Shown here: positions 44,343 through 52,287 of the stretch, in pieces
How positions within the stretch are numbered: position 1 is the first letter of the stretch
Layout: each line of letters opens with the position of its first letter
NCBI RefSeq assembly: GCF_000876655.1
Contig: NZ_JYCN01000022.1
Location: forward strand, 62,001 to 126,000
Reading direction: 5' to 3'
Length of the DNA: 64,000 nt
Source: Arthrobacter sp. SPG23
GTDB taxonomy: Bacteria; Actinomycetota; Actinomycetes; Actinomycetales; Micrococcaceae
Program-made: the position numbers and the translations under genes
The notes under the pieces: model-generated
The model's input: only the letters and a program-made list of their open reading frames with translations
The model's database searches: none
What the model was told of the DNA's origin: nothing

Positions 44343-45049
44343 GCCGACGCACCGCCCGCCCGGACGTCGGACAGTCGCTCTGCAGCCGAAGGAAGCGCAG
44401 CCTTGTCAGTCCGTGCAGCGGCCCTGGTCCAGGGCGTCAGCAGCCGTTCAAGGAGCACCAGGACGGCATCCATGAGCAGAGCCAGCACCAGGATGGCGAT
44501 GATTCCGACCACCACCTCGGTGATAAAGCCCCGCTGGAGGCCCGACGTGAACAGCATCCCCAGGTTGCCGATGCCCAGGAGGGCGGCCACGCTCACCAGC
44601 GAGATGTTGCTGACGGACACCACCCGCAGCCCGGCGAAAAGGACCGGAAGGGAAAGCGGGAGGTCGATCTGGAGGAAACGCGCACCGGGCTTGAAGCCCA
44701 TGGCGACTGCGGCCTGGCGGAGATCGTCATCCACGGAGTCGAAGGCATCGAGCGCTGCCCGCACCAGGAGTGCCACGGCGTAGATCGTGAGGGCCACAAT
44801 CACGTTGACCGGGTCCAGGACCCTGGTCCCCAGGATTGACGGGAGAATGATGAACAGGGCGAGGGACGGGATCGTGTAGAGCAGTGACGTGGCCGTGACA
44901 ACCACGGAGCGCAAGGTCCTGTTCCGGCGGGCGAACTGGGCCAGAGGAATCGAGAGCACCAGGCCAAGGACCATCGGAATTATGGCCAGCACCAGGTGCT
45001 GGCCGGCGAGCTCGAACACCCGTGCGCTGTTGGCCAGGAACCATTCCAT
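44339..45049 (-). CDS. Osmoprotectant ABC transporter permease, OpuBB type
   Basis: A 236-aa permease paralogous to its neighbour. GQHLVLAIIPMVLGLVLSIP and SLLYTIPSLALFIILPSILG are characteristic. The coupling loop DDDLRQAAVAMGFKPGARFL is near residue 117. The C-terminal tail is Ala/Arg-rich. It begins at the ATPase stop with a one-base overlap. Confidence 0.86.
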   Translation of the reverse strand: MEWFLANSARVFELAGQHLVLAIIPMVLGLVLSIPLAQFARRNRTLRSVVVTATSLLYTIPSLALFIILPSILGTRVLDPVNVIVALTIYAVALLVRAALDAFDSVDDDLRQAAVAMGFKPGARFLQIDLPLSLPVLFAGLRVVSVSNISLVSVAALLGIGNLGMLFTSGLQRGFITEVVVGIIAILVLALLMDAVLVLLERLLTPWTRAAARTDKAALPSAAERLSDVRAGGASA

Positions 45050-46146
45050 CAGAGGGCACCCTGCCGGACGAGCCGGGCCGATTCGATCACCGCGAGCACC
45101 TCATCCGCCTTAAGGACGCCGGCAAACCTGCCGTCCGCGTCGACGGCCACGCCCAGACCCGAGGGGGAGGACAGCGCCGCGTCAAGGGCACGCCGGAGCG
45201 TGTCCCCTTTCCGGAAGAGCGAGCCACCGGGGATCAGCACCGGACCGGCACCCGGGCTTGCCCAGCCCTGCGGACGGGACTCAGCATCCAGAACCAGCAT
45301 CCAGTCGCCGCCCAGTCCGGCTGCACCGGACTCCAGGTCGCGGTGGCTGACGGTCGGAACGTCATGGAGGGTGACGGCGTCCGAGGGACTGAACGCCAGG
45401 TGACGGAACCCCCGGTCCTTGCCCACGAAGGAAGCCACGAAGTCGTTGGCGGGCGCCCTGAGGATCTCCTCCGGGGTGGCGTACTGGGCCAGTATGCCTC
45501 CTGTGGCGAACACAGCGACCTTGTCGCCCAGCACGGTGGCTTCGTCGATGTCGTGGGTGACGAAAACGATGGTCTTAGCCAGGTCCCGCTGCAGCCGGAG
45601 GAGCTCCTGCTGCAGTTCATCCCGCACCACCGGGTCCACGGCGCTGAACGGTTCGTCCATGAGCAGCACCGGCGGGTCCGCTGCGAGCGCCCGTGCCACC
45701 CCTACCCGCTGCTGCTGGCCGCCGGACAACTGGGAGGGGTACCGCCTGCCCAGCACCGAGGCGAGCCCGACGACGTCGAGAAGTTCTTCGGCGCGCTTGC
45801 GCGCCTCTGCCTTGGGCACCCCGTTAAGCCGCGGGACTGTGGCGATGTTGTCCAGAACCGAGCGGTGCGGCATCAGTCCGGAGGATTGCATCACGTAGCC
45901 CATGGACCGCCTCAGCTGCGCAGCAGGCACCGAGGTAACGTCCTTCCCGTCGACGGTGATGGTGCCGGACGTGGGCTCCACCATGCGGTTGATCATCCGC
46001 AGGGAGGTGGTCTTGCCGCACCCCGAAGGACCAACGAAAGCCGTGATAGAGCCTTTGTCGATGGACATGGTGAGGTTGTCCACGGCCGGCTGCCCGCCCT
46101 GGTACTGCTTGGTGACGCTCTGGAATTCGATCATGGCTTCAGCCAT
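45049..46146 (-). CDS. Osmoprotectant ABC transporter ATPase with one CBS-like domain
   Basis: A 365-aa ATPase of the OpuA/ProV class. Walker A is GPSGCGKTT (about residue 39), signature [15 protein letters not shown], Walker B LLMDEPFSAVD. Residues about 270-365 resemble a CBS motif (DTLRRALDAALSSPSGLGVA, then VDADGRFAGVLKADEVLAVI). Related transporters usually carry a tandem CBS pair that senses ionic strength; the first repeat here is degenerate or missing. Start at 46146 or 46134 (MIEFQS); no ribosome site settles it. Confidence 0.86.
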   Translation of the reverse strand: MAEAMIEFQSVTKQYQGGQPAVDNLTMSIDKGSITAFVGPSGCGKTTSLRMINRMVEPTSGTITVDGKDVTSVPAAQLRRSMGYVMQSSGLMPHRSVLDNIATVPRLNGVPKAEARKRAEELLDVVGLASVLGRRYPSQLSGGQQQRVGVARALAADPPVLLMDEPFSAVDPVVRDELQQELLRLQRDLAKTIVFVTHDIDEATVLGDKVAVFATGGILAQYATPEEILRAPANDFVASFVGKDRGFRHLAFSPSDAVTLHDVPTVSHRDLESGAAGLGGDWMLVLDAESRPQGWASPGAGPVLIPGGSLFRKGDTLRRALDAALSSPSGLGVAVDADGRFAGVLKADEVLAVIESARLVRQGAL

Positions 46147-46380
46147 TTCCGGGCTTACCTAACTGTTGGCGGCAACATCGGACGGTCAAGCCGGAAGATC
46201 ATAAGCATGCTGATTTTCGGCTGTAAAGCAGGTAATACACAGCGTAACCAGCGGCCCGGACAAAGTCAGCGGTGCCGCGGCTACCGTAAGCATTCGGTGA
46301 CCTGCGCCTTTTGGATGGGTGGCGGTGCCGGACTGCGCCATTCATGCAGCCGGGCACCGCCGCCGTATCTCCTTCGCGCG

Positions 46381-47580
46381 TCAACTGCGCTTCCGTTTGC
46401 CCCGCTTCCCATCGCCGCCGGCGCGGTCGCCGGCCTTTTCATGTCCGTAGCGCTCGGCCGCCCGCTGGCTCTTGCCCGCAACCACCACCTTCTGGTGCCA
46501 TTCCCGCTGGTACGCCCGCCGGGCTGCAGCGTCATGCCGGCGGTTGAGCGCCGCAAGCTCACGCTGGAGCTTGAGGTAGCTCTCCCACCTGCGGATCTCC
46601 AGCGTCCCGTCGGCGAGCGCCGCCTGGACAGCACAGCCGGGCTCCCGATCGTGCGCGCAGTCGGCGAAGCGGCACCCGCCGAACAGCTCCTCGAGATCCC
46701 CGAACATCTCCCCCATGCCGTCCTCGGCGTCGAAAAGCCCGAAGCCGCGCACGCCGGGGGTGTCCATGAGCACCGCACCCCCAGGCAGCGGGACAAGCTC
46801 CCGGGATGTGGTGGTGTGCCTGCCTTTGCCGTCGCCGGACCGGACCGGCCCAACGTCCTGGGCGTGATGCCCGGCCAGGGCGTTGATCAGCGTGGACTTT
46901 CCGGCGCCGGAGGGGCCCAGCAGGACCAGGGTCCCCCCGGCCGGCACGTGTCCGAGCAGTTCGTCGAGGCCGTCGCCCTGTTCCGCCGAGGTGGTGACCA
47001 CGGCAACGCCGGCAGCCTGCAGGATGACCTTCCCGACGACGTCGTCCGCGATGTCGGCAAGGTCCGCTTTGGTGATGATCACCAGCGGGGTGGCTCCCGA
47101 ATCCCACGCTGCCACCAGCGTCCGCTCCAGCCGGTTGTGGGTGAGCGGCCGGTCCACCGGGACTACCACCCCCACAACATCGACGTTGGCGCCCAGGACC
47201 TGTGCCTCGGAGGATGCCTCGAAGGCGCGCTTGCGGCTCAGCGCCGACTGGCGGGGCAGCACAGCGATGACGGCGGGCTCTCCCGCCGAATTAGCGCCGA
47301 GCCACACCCAGTCGCCGGTGGCGGGAATTTCGCCGTGGACCGGGTAGGGCAGGTGCCGGAGCTCCGCGGCCCCGGCAACCAGGACCCTGTTCCGGTCCAC
47401 GCGGACCACCCGCCCGGGGCTCTCCCCGCCGGGGGCGGGATGGGCGTCGAAGAGTGCTGCCGTCCGCGCTGTGAAGCCATAGGGCACGGGACCGGCCATC
47501 GGTGAAACTGACGGGGTCAAAACTGAACGGGTAGTTGTTGAATCTTTTTCGGTCAGCACGTGACCTGGAGTTGTTTTCAA
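46381..47580 (-). CDS. rsgA: Ribosome small-subunit-dependent GTPase RsgA
   Basis: A 399-aa circularly permuted GTPase that acts in late 30S maturation. The OB-like domain (about residues 55-125) is followed by the out-of-order GTPase motifs: G4 IITKADLAD (about 170), then G1 GPSGAGKSTLINALAG (about 225) and G3 DTPGVRGFGL (about 272). The zinc site is C-RFAD-C-AHDREPG-C. The C-terminal 60 residues are strongly basic (ending GGDGKRGKRKRS), suited to rRNA binding. A TTG start with AGAGG 8 nt upstream is likely; MAGPVPYGF at residue 28 is an alternative. Confidence 0.9.
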   Translation of the reverse strand: MKTTPGHVLTEKDSTTTRSVLTPSVSPMAGPVPYGFTARTAALFDAHPAPGGESPGRVVRVDRNRVLVAGAAELRHLPYPVHGEIPATGDWVWLGANSAGEPAVIAVLPRQSALSRKRAFEASSEAQVLGANVDVVGVVVPVDRPLTHNRLERTLVAAWDSGATPLVIITKADLADIADDVVGKVILQAAGVAVVTTSAEQGDGLDELLGHVPAGGTLVLLGPSGAGKSTLINALAGHHAQDVGPVRSGDGKGRHTTTSRELVPLPGGAVLMDTPGVRGFGLFDAEDGMGEMFGDLEELFGGCRFADCAHDREPGCAVQAALADGTLEIRRWESYLKLQRELAALNRRHDAAARRAYQREWHQKVVVAGKSQRAAERYGHEKAGDRAGGDGKRGKRKRS

Positions 47581-47941
47581 TGAAGAACCTCTGGTGAGGC
47601 CCCGTAGGCACGGACTCCGCTGTTTGATTCAGCCGGTAGGGGTCAGGACGTGCGGTTGGCCGGGGCAGGAATAATGACGTGGCTGGCGCGCGTGGCGCGC
47701 AGGAATATTGCAGTCATCGTCTCCACCTCCCCTGTCCGCGATCATGACTTTTTGACGTCAGTCCATGTGCTTCGCCGGGTGCATTCGCCGGCGGCTTTTC
47801 AAGGGTAAACCGTCCAGCGCGGCTTGGCTAGGGGTCACGCCGTGCCGGGCAGCGGGCCAGGGCGGCTGCCCGGAAGGCCGACCATGCGCCTGAGCTTGCT
47901 GACCCCTCCCGGCGACTGGTCCTTCGGCCTAGAGTGGGTCT
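47581..47941. promoter_or_regulatory. rsgA / pirin divergent intergenic region
   Basis: 361 bp containing a 24-codon ORF on the minus strand (47643-47717) and, further upstream, a TGACGTCA palindrome inside a larger imperfect CATGACT...AGTCcATG inverted repeat (about 47743-47772). At the other end is the pirin -10 box TAGAGT (47930-47935). No other gene seen. Confidence 0.5.
47643..47717 (-). CDS. Short upstream ORF, possible leader peptide of rsgA
   Basis: A 24-aa frame reading MTAIFLRATRASHVIIPAPA then NRTS, with a near-ideal ribosome site (GGAGGTGG, 7 nt before the ATG). It ends 62 nt before the rsgA start. Codons 7-12 (CGCGCC ACG CGCGCC) can fold as GCGCGC-CAC-GCGCGC, so translation of the peptide could affect local RNA structure. 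It may be a leader peptide or a free microprotein. The ribosome site is the main evidence; conservation has not been tested. Confidence 0.5.
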   Translation of the reverse strand: MTAIFLRATRASHVIIPAPANRTS

Positions 47942-49033
47942 GTGACGAACCTCGAAGTAAGCCCCAAGGAAGAACTGTGCCCGCCGGGACAGCCGGGAGG
48001 ATATGCCGGAAACGGTCCGTGCCTGCAGTTGTGGCCGGCGCGGGAAGTTCCGCTCGGCGGAGTCCGGGCCATGAACGTCTTCCGGACCCTTCCGCAACGG
48101 GGCCTGCCCACCGTGGGCGCCTGGTGCTTCCTGGACAGTTTCGGCCCGGACCGGGTGGCCATGTCCGTCCTGCCGCACCCGCACACCGGCTTGCAGACCG
48201 TAACGTGGCCCCTGGCCGGCACCATCAGGCACCGCGACAGCGTGGGCAGCGATGTGATTGTGCGTCCGGGAGAGCTCAACATCATGACCGCTGGCAACGG
48301 CGTCTCGCACTCCGAGTTCGCCGTGCCGCCGCACCGCCCGTCCCCCGGCGAAACGACCAATGCCGGTCCTTCGGGCGCCGGGACCGTCGCGGCGGGGGCT
48401 TCCGATGCCAGGACGGAACTGCCGCTGCAGCGCGGCCTCCAGTTGTGGGTCGCCCTTCCGGACGGCGAGCGCCACCGGGCACCGGCCTTCGAGCAGCACC
48501 GCAACCTCCCGGAAGTAACCGGAGACGGTTTCACGGCAACGGTGATGGTGGGAAGCTTCGCCGGAGCGACCTCTCCGGCCACGATGTACTCCCCGATCGT
48601 TGGTGCGGACATCACCTGCACCGGATCAGTCGTCCTGCCGCTTGACCCCGTCTTTGAGCATGCGGTGCTGGTGCTCGACGGCGGCATCAGCCTCGACGGG
48701 CAGGACGTGCCGCCGGGTCCGCTGGGTTACCTCGGGACCGGCCGGCGCCTGCTGGAAGTCGACGCGCTGCCCGGAACACGGTTCATTTTGCTGGGCGGGG
48801 AACCGTTCCAGGAAGAGCTGCTGATGTGGTGGAACTTTGTGGGCAGGACCCACGATGAAGTTGCCCAGGCCCGCCAGGACTGGGAGGACCAGGCGGACCT
48901 CCCGGACCCGAAGGCTGCGGACTCGCGGTTCGGGCTGGTCCGCGGGCACGGACCGGAGGCGGGGGCCGAGGCCGGGCGCATTCCCGCGCCTCCCCTGCCG
49001 GGCGTCCGGCTCCGCCCCCGCACACGCTCCTAA
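47942..49033 (+). CDS. Pirin family protein
   Basis: A 363-aa bicupin. The N-terminal cupin holds the metal-binding His motif SVLPHPHTGLQTVTWPLAG (about residues 75-93) and GELNIMTAGNGVSHSEF (about 112). The C-terminal cupin includes SPATMYSPIVGADI and ILLGGEPFQEELLMWWNFVG. Bacterial pirins are quercetinase-like dioxygenases or bind metabolic enzymes; which applies is unknown. The GTG start follows TAGAGT by 6 nt, so it is probably leaderless. An acidic/Gly-rich tail ends the protein. Confidence 0.85.
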   Translation: MTNLEVSPKEELCPPGQPGGYAGNGPCLQLWPAREVPLGGVRAMNVFRTLPQRGLPTVGAWCFLDSFGPDRVAMSVLPHPHTGLQTVTWPLAGTIRHRDSVGSDVIVRPGELNIMTAGNGVSHSEFAVPPHRPSPGETTNAGPSGAGTVAAGASDARTELPLQRGLQLWVALPDGERHRAPAFEQHRNLPEVTGDGFTATVMVGSFAGATSPATMYSPIVGADITCTGSVVLPLDPVFEHAVLVLDGGISLDGQDVPPGPLGYLGTGRRLLEVDALPGTRFILLGGEPFQEELLMWWNFVGRTHDEVAQARQDWEDQADLPDPKAADSRFGLVRGHGPEAGAEAGRIPAPPLPGVRLRPRTRS

Positions 49034-49074
49034 GGTGTGTTGCCGGCCGACGGATGCCGCGCGGAGTCCGGAGG

Positions 49075-50055
49075 CTACCCCTGTTCGGCCACCAGTTGCA
49101 GGACCCCGAAGACGGGGTCCTGCTGCAGGACCCGAACGTCCGTGACGCCTTCGGCGGCGAGGGTCCGCTTGAAGGAGTCCTGCAGGCGGACCACGTTCAT
49201 CCCGAGGCCGCTGCCCAGGATCACCGGGCCCTGGATGCCCAGTTTCCGCAATGCCTGGGCGGCAAGTCCGGCGAGATCCCGGCCTGCCTGCTCAACAAGG
49301 GCCTGGCTGGCGGCGTGCCCCGCGTCCGCCGCCTCCACAACGAGCCGCGCCTGCTGGGCCCAGTAGCGCCGGCCGGTCTCCGGTGAGTGGAAAAGCGCTA
49401 TCAGCTTGTTGGGGTCGTCGATCTTGCAGGACCGCAGCAGGGCGGTGGTGAGTTCGTCTGGCTCCAGGCCCTGGTTCATGCGGCGGAGGCTGTGCCGGAC
49501 AGCTTCGCGGCCCAGCCAGTAACCGCTGCCTTCGTCCCCGAGCAGGTAGCCCCAGCCGCCCGCCCGTGCCTCCTCGCCCCGGTCATTCTTGCCCCAGGCA
49601 GCCGAGCCGGTGCCGGCAATGACGGCCACCCCGGTGCTTGCCCCGCCGGCCGCCAGTAGCAGCCGGGAGTCATGGACCACCGTGATTTTGGCGCCGGGCA
49701 CATGGGGGGCGATCAGCGCTGAAAGCGCGGCAGCGTCCTCGTCCGTGTCGATACCCCCGGCCCCGGCGTAGACCTGGGAAACCGCCCCTCCGCCGATCTT
49801 TGCGAACAGCTCGGCCAGGTGCAGTGCCGCCTCCTCGCGGCTGACGTTCTGCACGTTTGAGCTGCCAACGCTTTCATCGGCCACGGCCCTGCCGCTTTCA
49901 AAGCGGACACCGCGGGTCTTCGTGCCGCCGATATCCAGGCCGATCACCGCACCGGGCAGCCCCCCGGACGGCGAGGCCGGCGCGGCCGGAGCGTCGGGGA
50001 CGCCGCCGGTGGAAGGAACAGAATCCGTTGCCGGCAGGTTGTCAGAATTAGTCAC
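49075..50055 (-). CDS. BadF/BadG-type ATPase, N-acetylglucosamine kinase-like
   Basis: A 326-aa sugar-kinase-fold protein. After a 35-residue Pro/Ala/Ser-rich N-terminus comes the phosphate-1 motif GLDIGGTKTRGVRF. YAGAGGIDTDED and VIAGTGSAAWGKNDRG mark phosphate-2 regions, and GGWGYLLGDEGSGYWLG is the GlcNAc-kinase-like signature. It probably phosphorylates an amino sugar from cell-wall recycling. The GTG start lies 6 nt behind TAGTCT (50062-50067 on the plus strand as AGACTA). It is divergent from the nitronate monooxygenase-like gene. Confidence 0.8.
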   Translation of the reverse strand: MTNSDNLPATDSVPSTGGVPDAPAAPASPSGGLPGAVIGLDIGGTKTRGVRFESGRAVADESVGSSNVQNVSREEAALHLAELFAKIGGGAVSQVYAGAGGIDTDEDAAALSALIAPHVPGAKITVVHDSRLLLAAGGASTGVAVIAGTGSAAWGKNDRGEEARAGGWGYLLGDEGSGYWLGREAVRHSLRRMNQGLEPDELTTALLRSCKIDDPNKLIALFHSPETGRRYWAQQARLVVEAADAGHAASQALVEQAGRDLAGLAAQALRKLGIQGPVILGSGLGMNVVRLQDSFKRTLAAEGVTDVRVLQQDPVFGVLQLVAEQG

Positions 50056-50061
50056 GTGAAC

Positions 50062-50067
50062 AGACTA
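50062..50067 (-). promoter_or_regulatory. Leaderless -10 box of the GlcNAc-kinase-like gene
   Basis: TAGTCT on the minus strand, 6 nt before the GTG start. It lies just upstream of the divergent nitronate monooxygenase-like start. Confidence 0.5.
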
Positions 50068-50091
50068 CTGAGTGACCACAAGGAGCAGGGA

Positions 50092-51141
50092 ATGACGGAC
50101 GCCATTTTCGGTACACGAATCATCGCCGCACCCATGGCAGGGGGAACATCGACACCCCGGTTTGTGCAGGCCGTGCACCGCGCCGGCGGGTTGGGCTTCC
50201 TGGCCGCGGGCTATAAGACAGTCGCAGCCATGCAGTCCGACATCCGCGAGGTCCGCGCCGCCGGTGCACGCTTCGGCCTGAATCTCTTCGTCCCCGACCG
50301 GGCGCAGCTCAATCCGCCGCCCGCTGCCAGGGATCAGTTGGAGAGCTACCGGCGGAGCCTCGAGCCGGACGCCCGTCGCTACGGGGTGGCCCTTCCCGGG
50401 CTGCGGCTCGACGACGATGACGCCTGGCAGGACAAGATGGACGCGCTGCTGGCGGATCCGGTGGAGTTTGTCAGCTTCACCTTCGGACTGCCGGAGCAAG
50501 ACGAAGTGCGCGCGCTCAAGGGCGCCGGTTCCATGGTCATTGCCACCGTCACCAGTACGGCGGAAGCCGCGCTTGCGGCGGAACGCGGAGCGGACGTCCT
50601 GGCGGTCCAGCACAGCAGTGCGGGCGGCCACAGTGCAGCCTTCCTGCCCCCGGGAAGCACAACCCGCTCCCCTGGCCCCGCGACGACGGCGGAACTGCTC
50701 GCCGCGGTGCGCAGCACAGTCGGTGTGCCCTTGGTTGCGGCCGGCGGGATCATGGATTCCGCAGGCCTTGACTCGGTGCTGGCCGCGGGCGCAACGGCAG
50801 CCCAGCTGGGTACGGCGTTGCTTCGCAGCGACGAAAGCGGCTCGCGCCAGCTCCACAAGGACGCCCTCGCCAGCCAGGCCTTTACGGAGACCCGGATGAC
50901 CCGTGCGTTCACCGGCCGGCAGGCACGGGCCCTGGCTAATTCCTTCGTCCGGGATCATGAAGACGCGCCGGAGGGGTACCCTGCGATCCACCACCTCACC
51001 GCTCCGATCCGGGCGGCAGCCGCCGCTGCGGGAGACCCGGAGAGGCTGAATCTGTGGGCGGGAACCGGGTGGCGGCAGGCGGAAACCGGTCCGGTCGCGG
51101 ACATCATGTCCGGGATGCTCGGGGGGTCGGAGCTTTCCTGA
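50092..51141 (+). CDS. Nitronate monooxygenase-like FMN enzyme
   Basis: A 349-aa TIM-barrel flavoprotein of the 2-nitropropane dioxygenase/NMO family, which oxidises alkyl nitronates. IIAAPMAGGTSTPRFVQAVH is the N-terminal FMN region, VQHSSAGGHSAAF carries the GGH motif with the probable catalytic His, and PLVAAGGIMDSAGLDSVLAA binds phosphate. TRAFTGRQARALANSF is a family C-terminal motif. The ATG at 50092 has AAGGAG 6 nt upstream; the 12-codon extension to GTG 50056 is less likely. Confidence 0.85.
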   Translation: MTDAIFGTRIIAAPMAGGTSTPRFVQAVHRAGGLGFLAAGYKTVAAMQSDIREVRAAGARFGLNLFVPDRAQLNPPPAARDQLESYRRSLEPDARRYGVALPGLRLDDDDAWQDKMDALLADPVEFVSFTFGLPEQDEVRALKGAGSMVIATVTSTAEAALAAERGADVLAVQHSSAGGHSAAFLPPGSTTRSPGPATTAELLAAVRSTVGVPLVAAGGIMDSAGLDSVLAAGATAAQLGTALLRSDESGSRQLHKDALASQAFTETRMTRAFTGRQARALANSFVRDHEDAPEGYPAIHHLTAPIRAAAAAAGDPERLNLWAGTGWRQAETGPVADIMSGMLGGSELS

Positions 51142-51209
51142 CCGCCCGCGCAACACCAGGTGCCGCAATGTCAGTGTCCCGCGCAACGCCAGGTGCCGGC
51201 GCGGGCGGT
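51141..51209. repeat. Two direct repeats inside a long-stem hairpin
   Basis: A 19-bp sequence CGCGCAACxCCAGGTGCCG occurs at 51147-51165 and 51180-51198 (18 of 19 identical, 33-bp period). The flanks ACCGCCCGCGC (51141-51151) and GCGCGGGCGGT (51199-51209) pair perfectly over 11 bp. It sits between convergent genes and may act as terminator. Confidence 0.7.
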
Positions 51210-51213
51210 GGCC

Positions 51214-52197
51214 TCAGCCTTCAGAACGTGCCCGGATCAGTCCCGCCAGCAGCCCGGGCCCCTCGGTCAGGACCATTTCCCGGAACAGCCTGACCTGATC
51301 CGGCTCGGCCTCGTGGCCGCTGCGGCGTTCGCGCCATGCCAGGCCGATTTCACGGAACGCCAGTCCGGATGCCAGCGGCACCTCCACCCAGCCAAGGTTT
51401 CCGGTGTGCTCACTCACTGTCCGGCCCGGAGCCAGGCCGCCGGGCGGGAGGATGCTGACACCGAGCCCGGCGGATACAAGCCCACGGACGGTGTGGGAAT
51501 CCTGGCTTTCGAAGGCGATGCGGGGGCGGAACCCGGCTTCGCGGAACAGCGCGTCCGTGAGCGACCGCATGCCGTATCCGTGCCCCATCGCCACGAACGG
51601 ATCCTGCCTGATGTCAGCGAGCCGGGCGCTCTTCCGGCGGGCCAGCGGGTGTTGATGGTGCACCACCAGCCGCAGGGGTTCCCGGTAGAGGGCGGCTGAG
51701 CCGATGCTGCGTCCCGCAGGGGCAACGGGCGCCGTCAGGACGAGATCAGCGGTCCCCGCCGCGAGTTCCGCCAGGCAGCCGTCCCGGGCGCCCTGGCTCA
51801 GGTCGAAGGCAGTCTGCGGGTGGCGGTGGTGGAACGCGTTGATCAGCAGCGGCAGCGTGGCCTCGCCAAAGGTGTGCTGGAATGCCACGGCAATCCTGCC
51901 CCGCACCACCTCGGATTCGTGCCGCACCAGGTCCAGCCCGGTCCGGAACTCGTTGAGCGCCGCATCGATGTACGGCAGCAGAGCCTTGGCCGCCGGAGTC
52001 AGCCGGATTCCCCTGCCATCGCGGATCAGCAGTTCGGTGCCCACGACGGCACTGGCCCGGGCGAGCGCCCGGCTGACCGTGGACTGCGGTATGCCGAGTA
52101 TTTCCGCCGTTTCCGTCACGTGCTGCGTCCGTCCCAGTTCGGACAGGACGGGGAGCAACGGAAGCAACTGCGCCAGCTGTTTGTGCTCGATATCCAT
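51214..52197 (-). CDS. LysR-family transcriptional regulator
   Basis: A 327-aa LysR regulator. The helix-turn-helix (about residues 15-65) reads VLSELGRTQHVTETAEILGI, then PQSTVSRALARASAVVGTEL. The effector domain follows from about 95 (RGRIAVAFQHTFGEATLPLL). AGGAAGG lies 6 nt before the ATG. It is divergent from an MFS exporter with a 90-bp gap containing a T-N11-A inverted repeat, the normal arrangement for a LysR protein controlling its neighbour. Confidence 0.88.
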   Translation of the reverse strand: MDIEHKQLAQLLPLLPVLSELGRTQHVTETAEILGIPQSTVSRALARASAVVGTELLIRDGRGIRLTPAAKALLPYIDAALNEFRTGLDLVRHESEVVRGRIAVAFQHTFGEATLPLLINAFHHRHPQTAFDLSQGARDGCLAELAAGTADLVLTAPVAPAGRSIGSAALYREPLRLVVHHQHPLARRKSARLADIRQDPFVAMGHGYGMRSLTDALFREAGFRPRIAFESQDSHTVRGLVSAGLGVSILPPGGLAPGRTVSEHTGNLGWVEVPLASGLAFREIGLAWRERRSGHEAEPDQVRLFREMVLTEGPGLLAGLIRARSEG

Positions 52198-52246
52198 CGG
52201 GCCTTCCTAAAATTGATCCGTTATCAGCATTGGTCCTATGTAAATC

Positions 52247-52261
52247 ATGCATTGGAAGCAT
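52247..52261. promoter_or_regulatory. LysR-type T-N11-A site
   Basis: ATGC-ATTGGAA-GCAT is a symmetric T-N11-A motif in the LysR/MFS gap, centred about 34 nt upstream of the MFS start. This overlaps the expected -35 region of its leaderless promoter (TACGCT at 52276-52281, 6 nt before the ATG). Confidence 0.5.
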
Positions 52262-52287
52262 GCGATCCGGCGATCTACGCTGGCTTC

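Noticed and set aside
45022-47505. 827-codon open frame on the plus strand
   Set aside because: It runs antisense to the osmoprotectant ATPase and rsgA, and has His/Gly/Arg-rich shadow composition.
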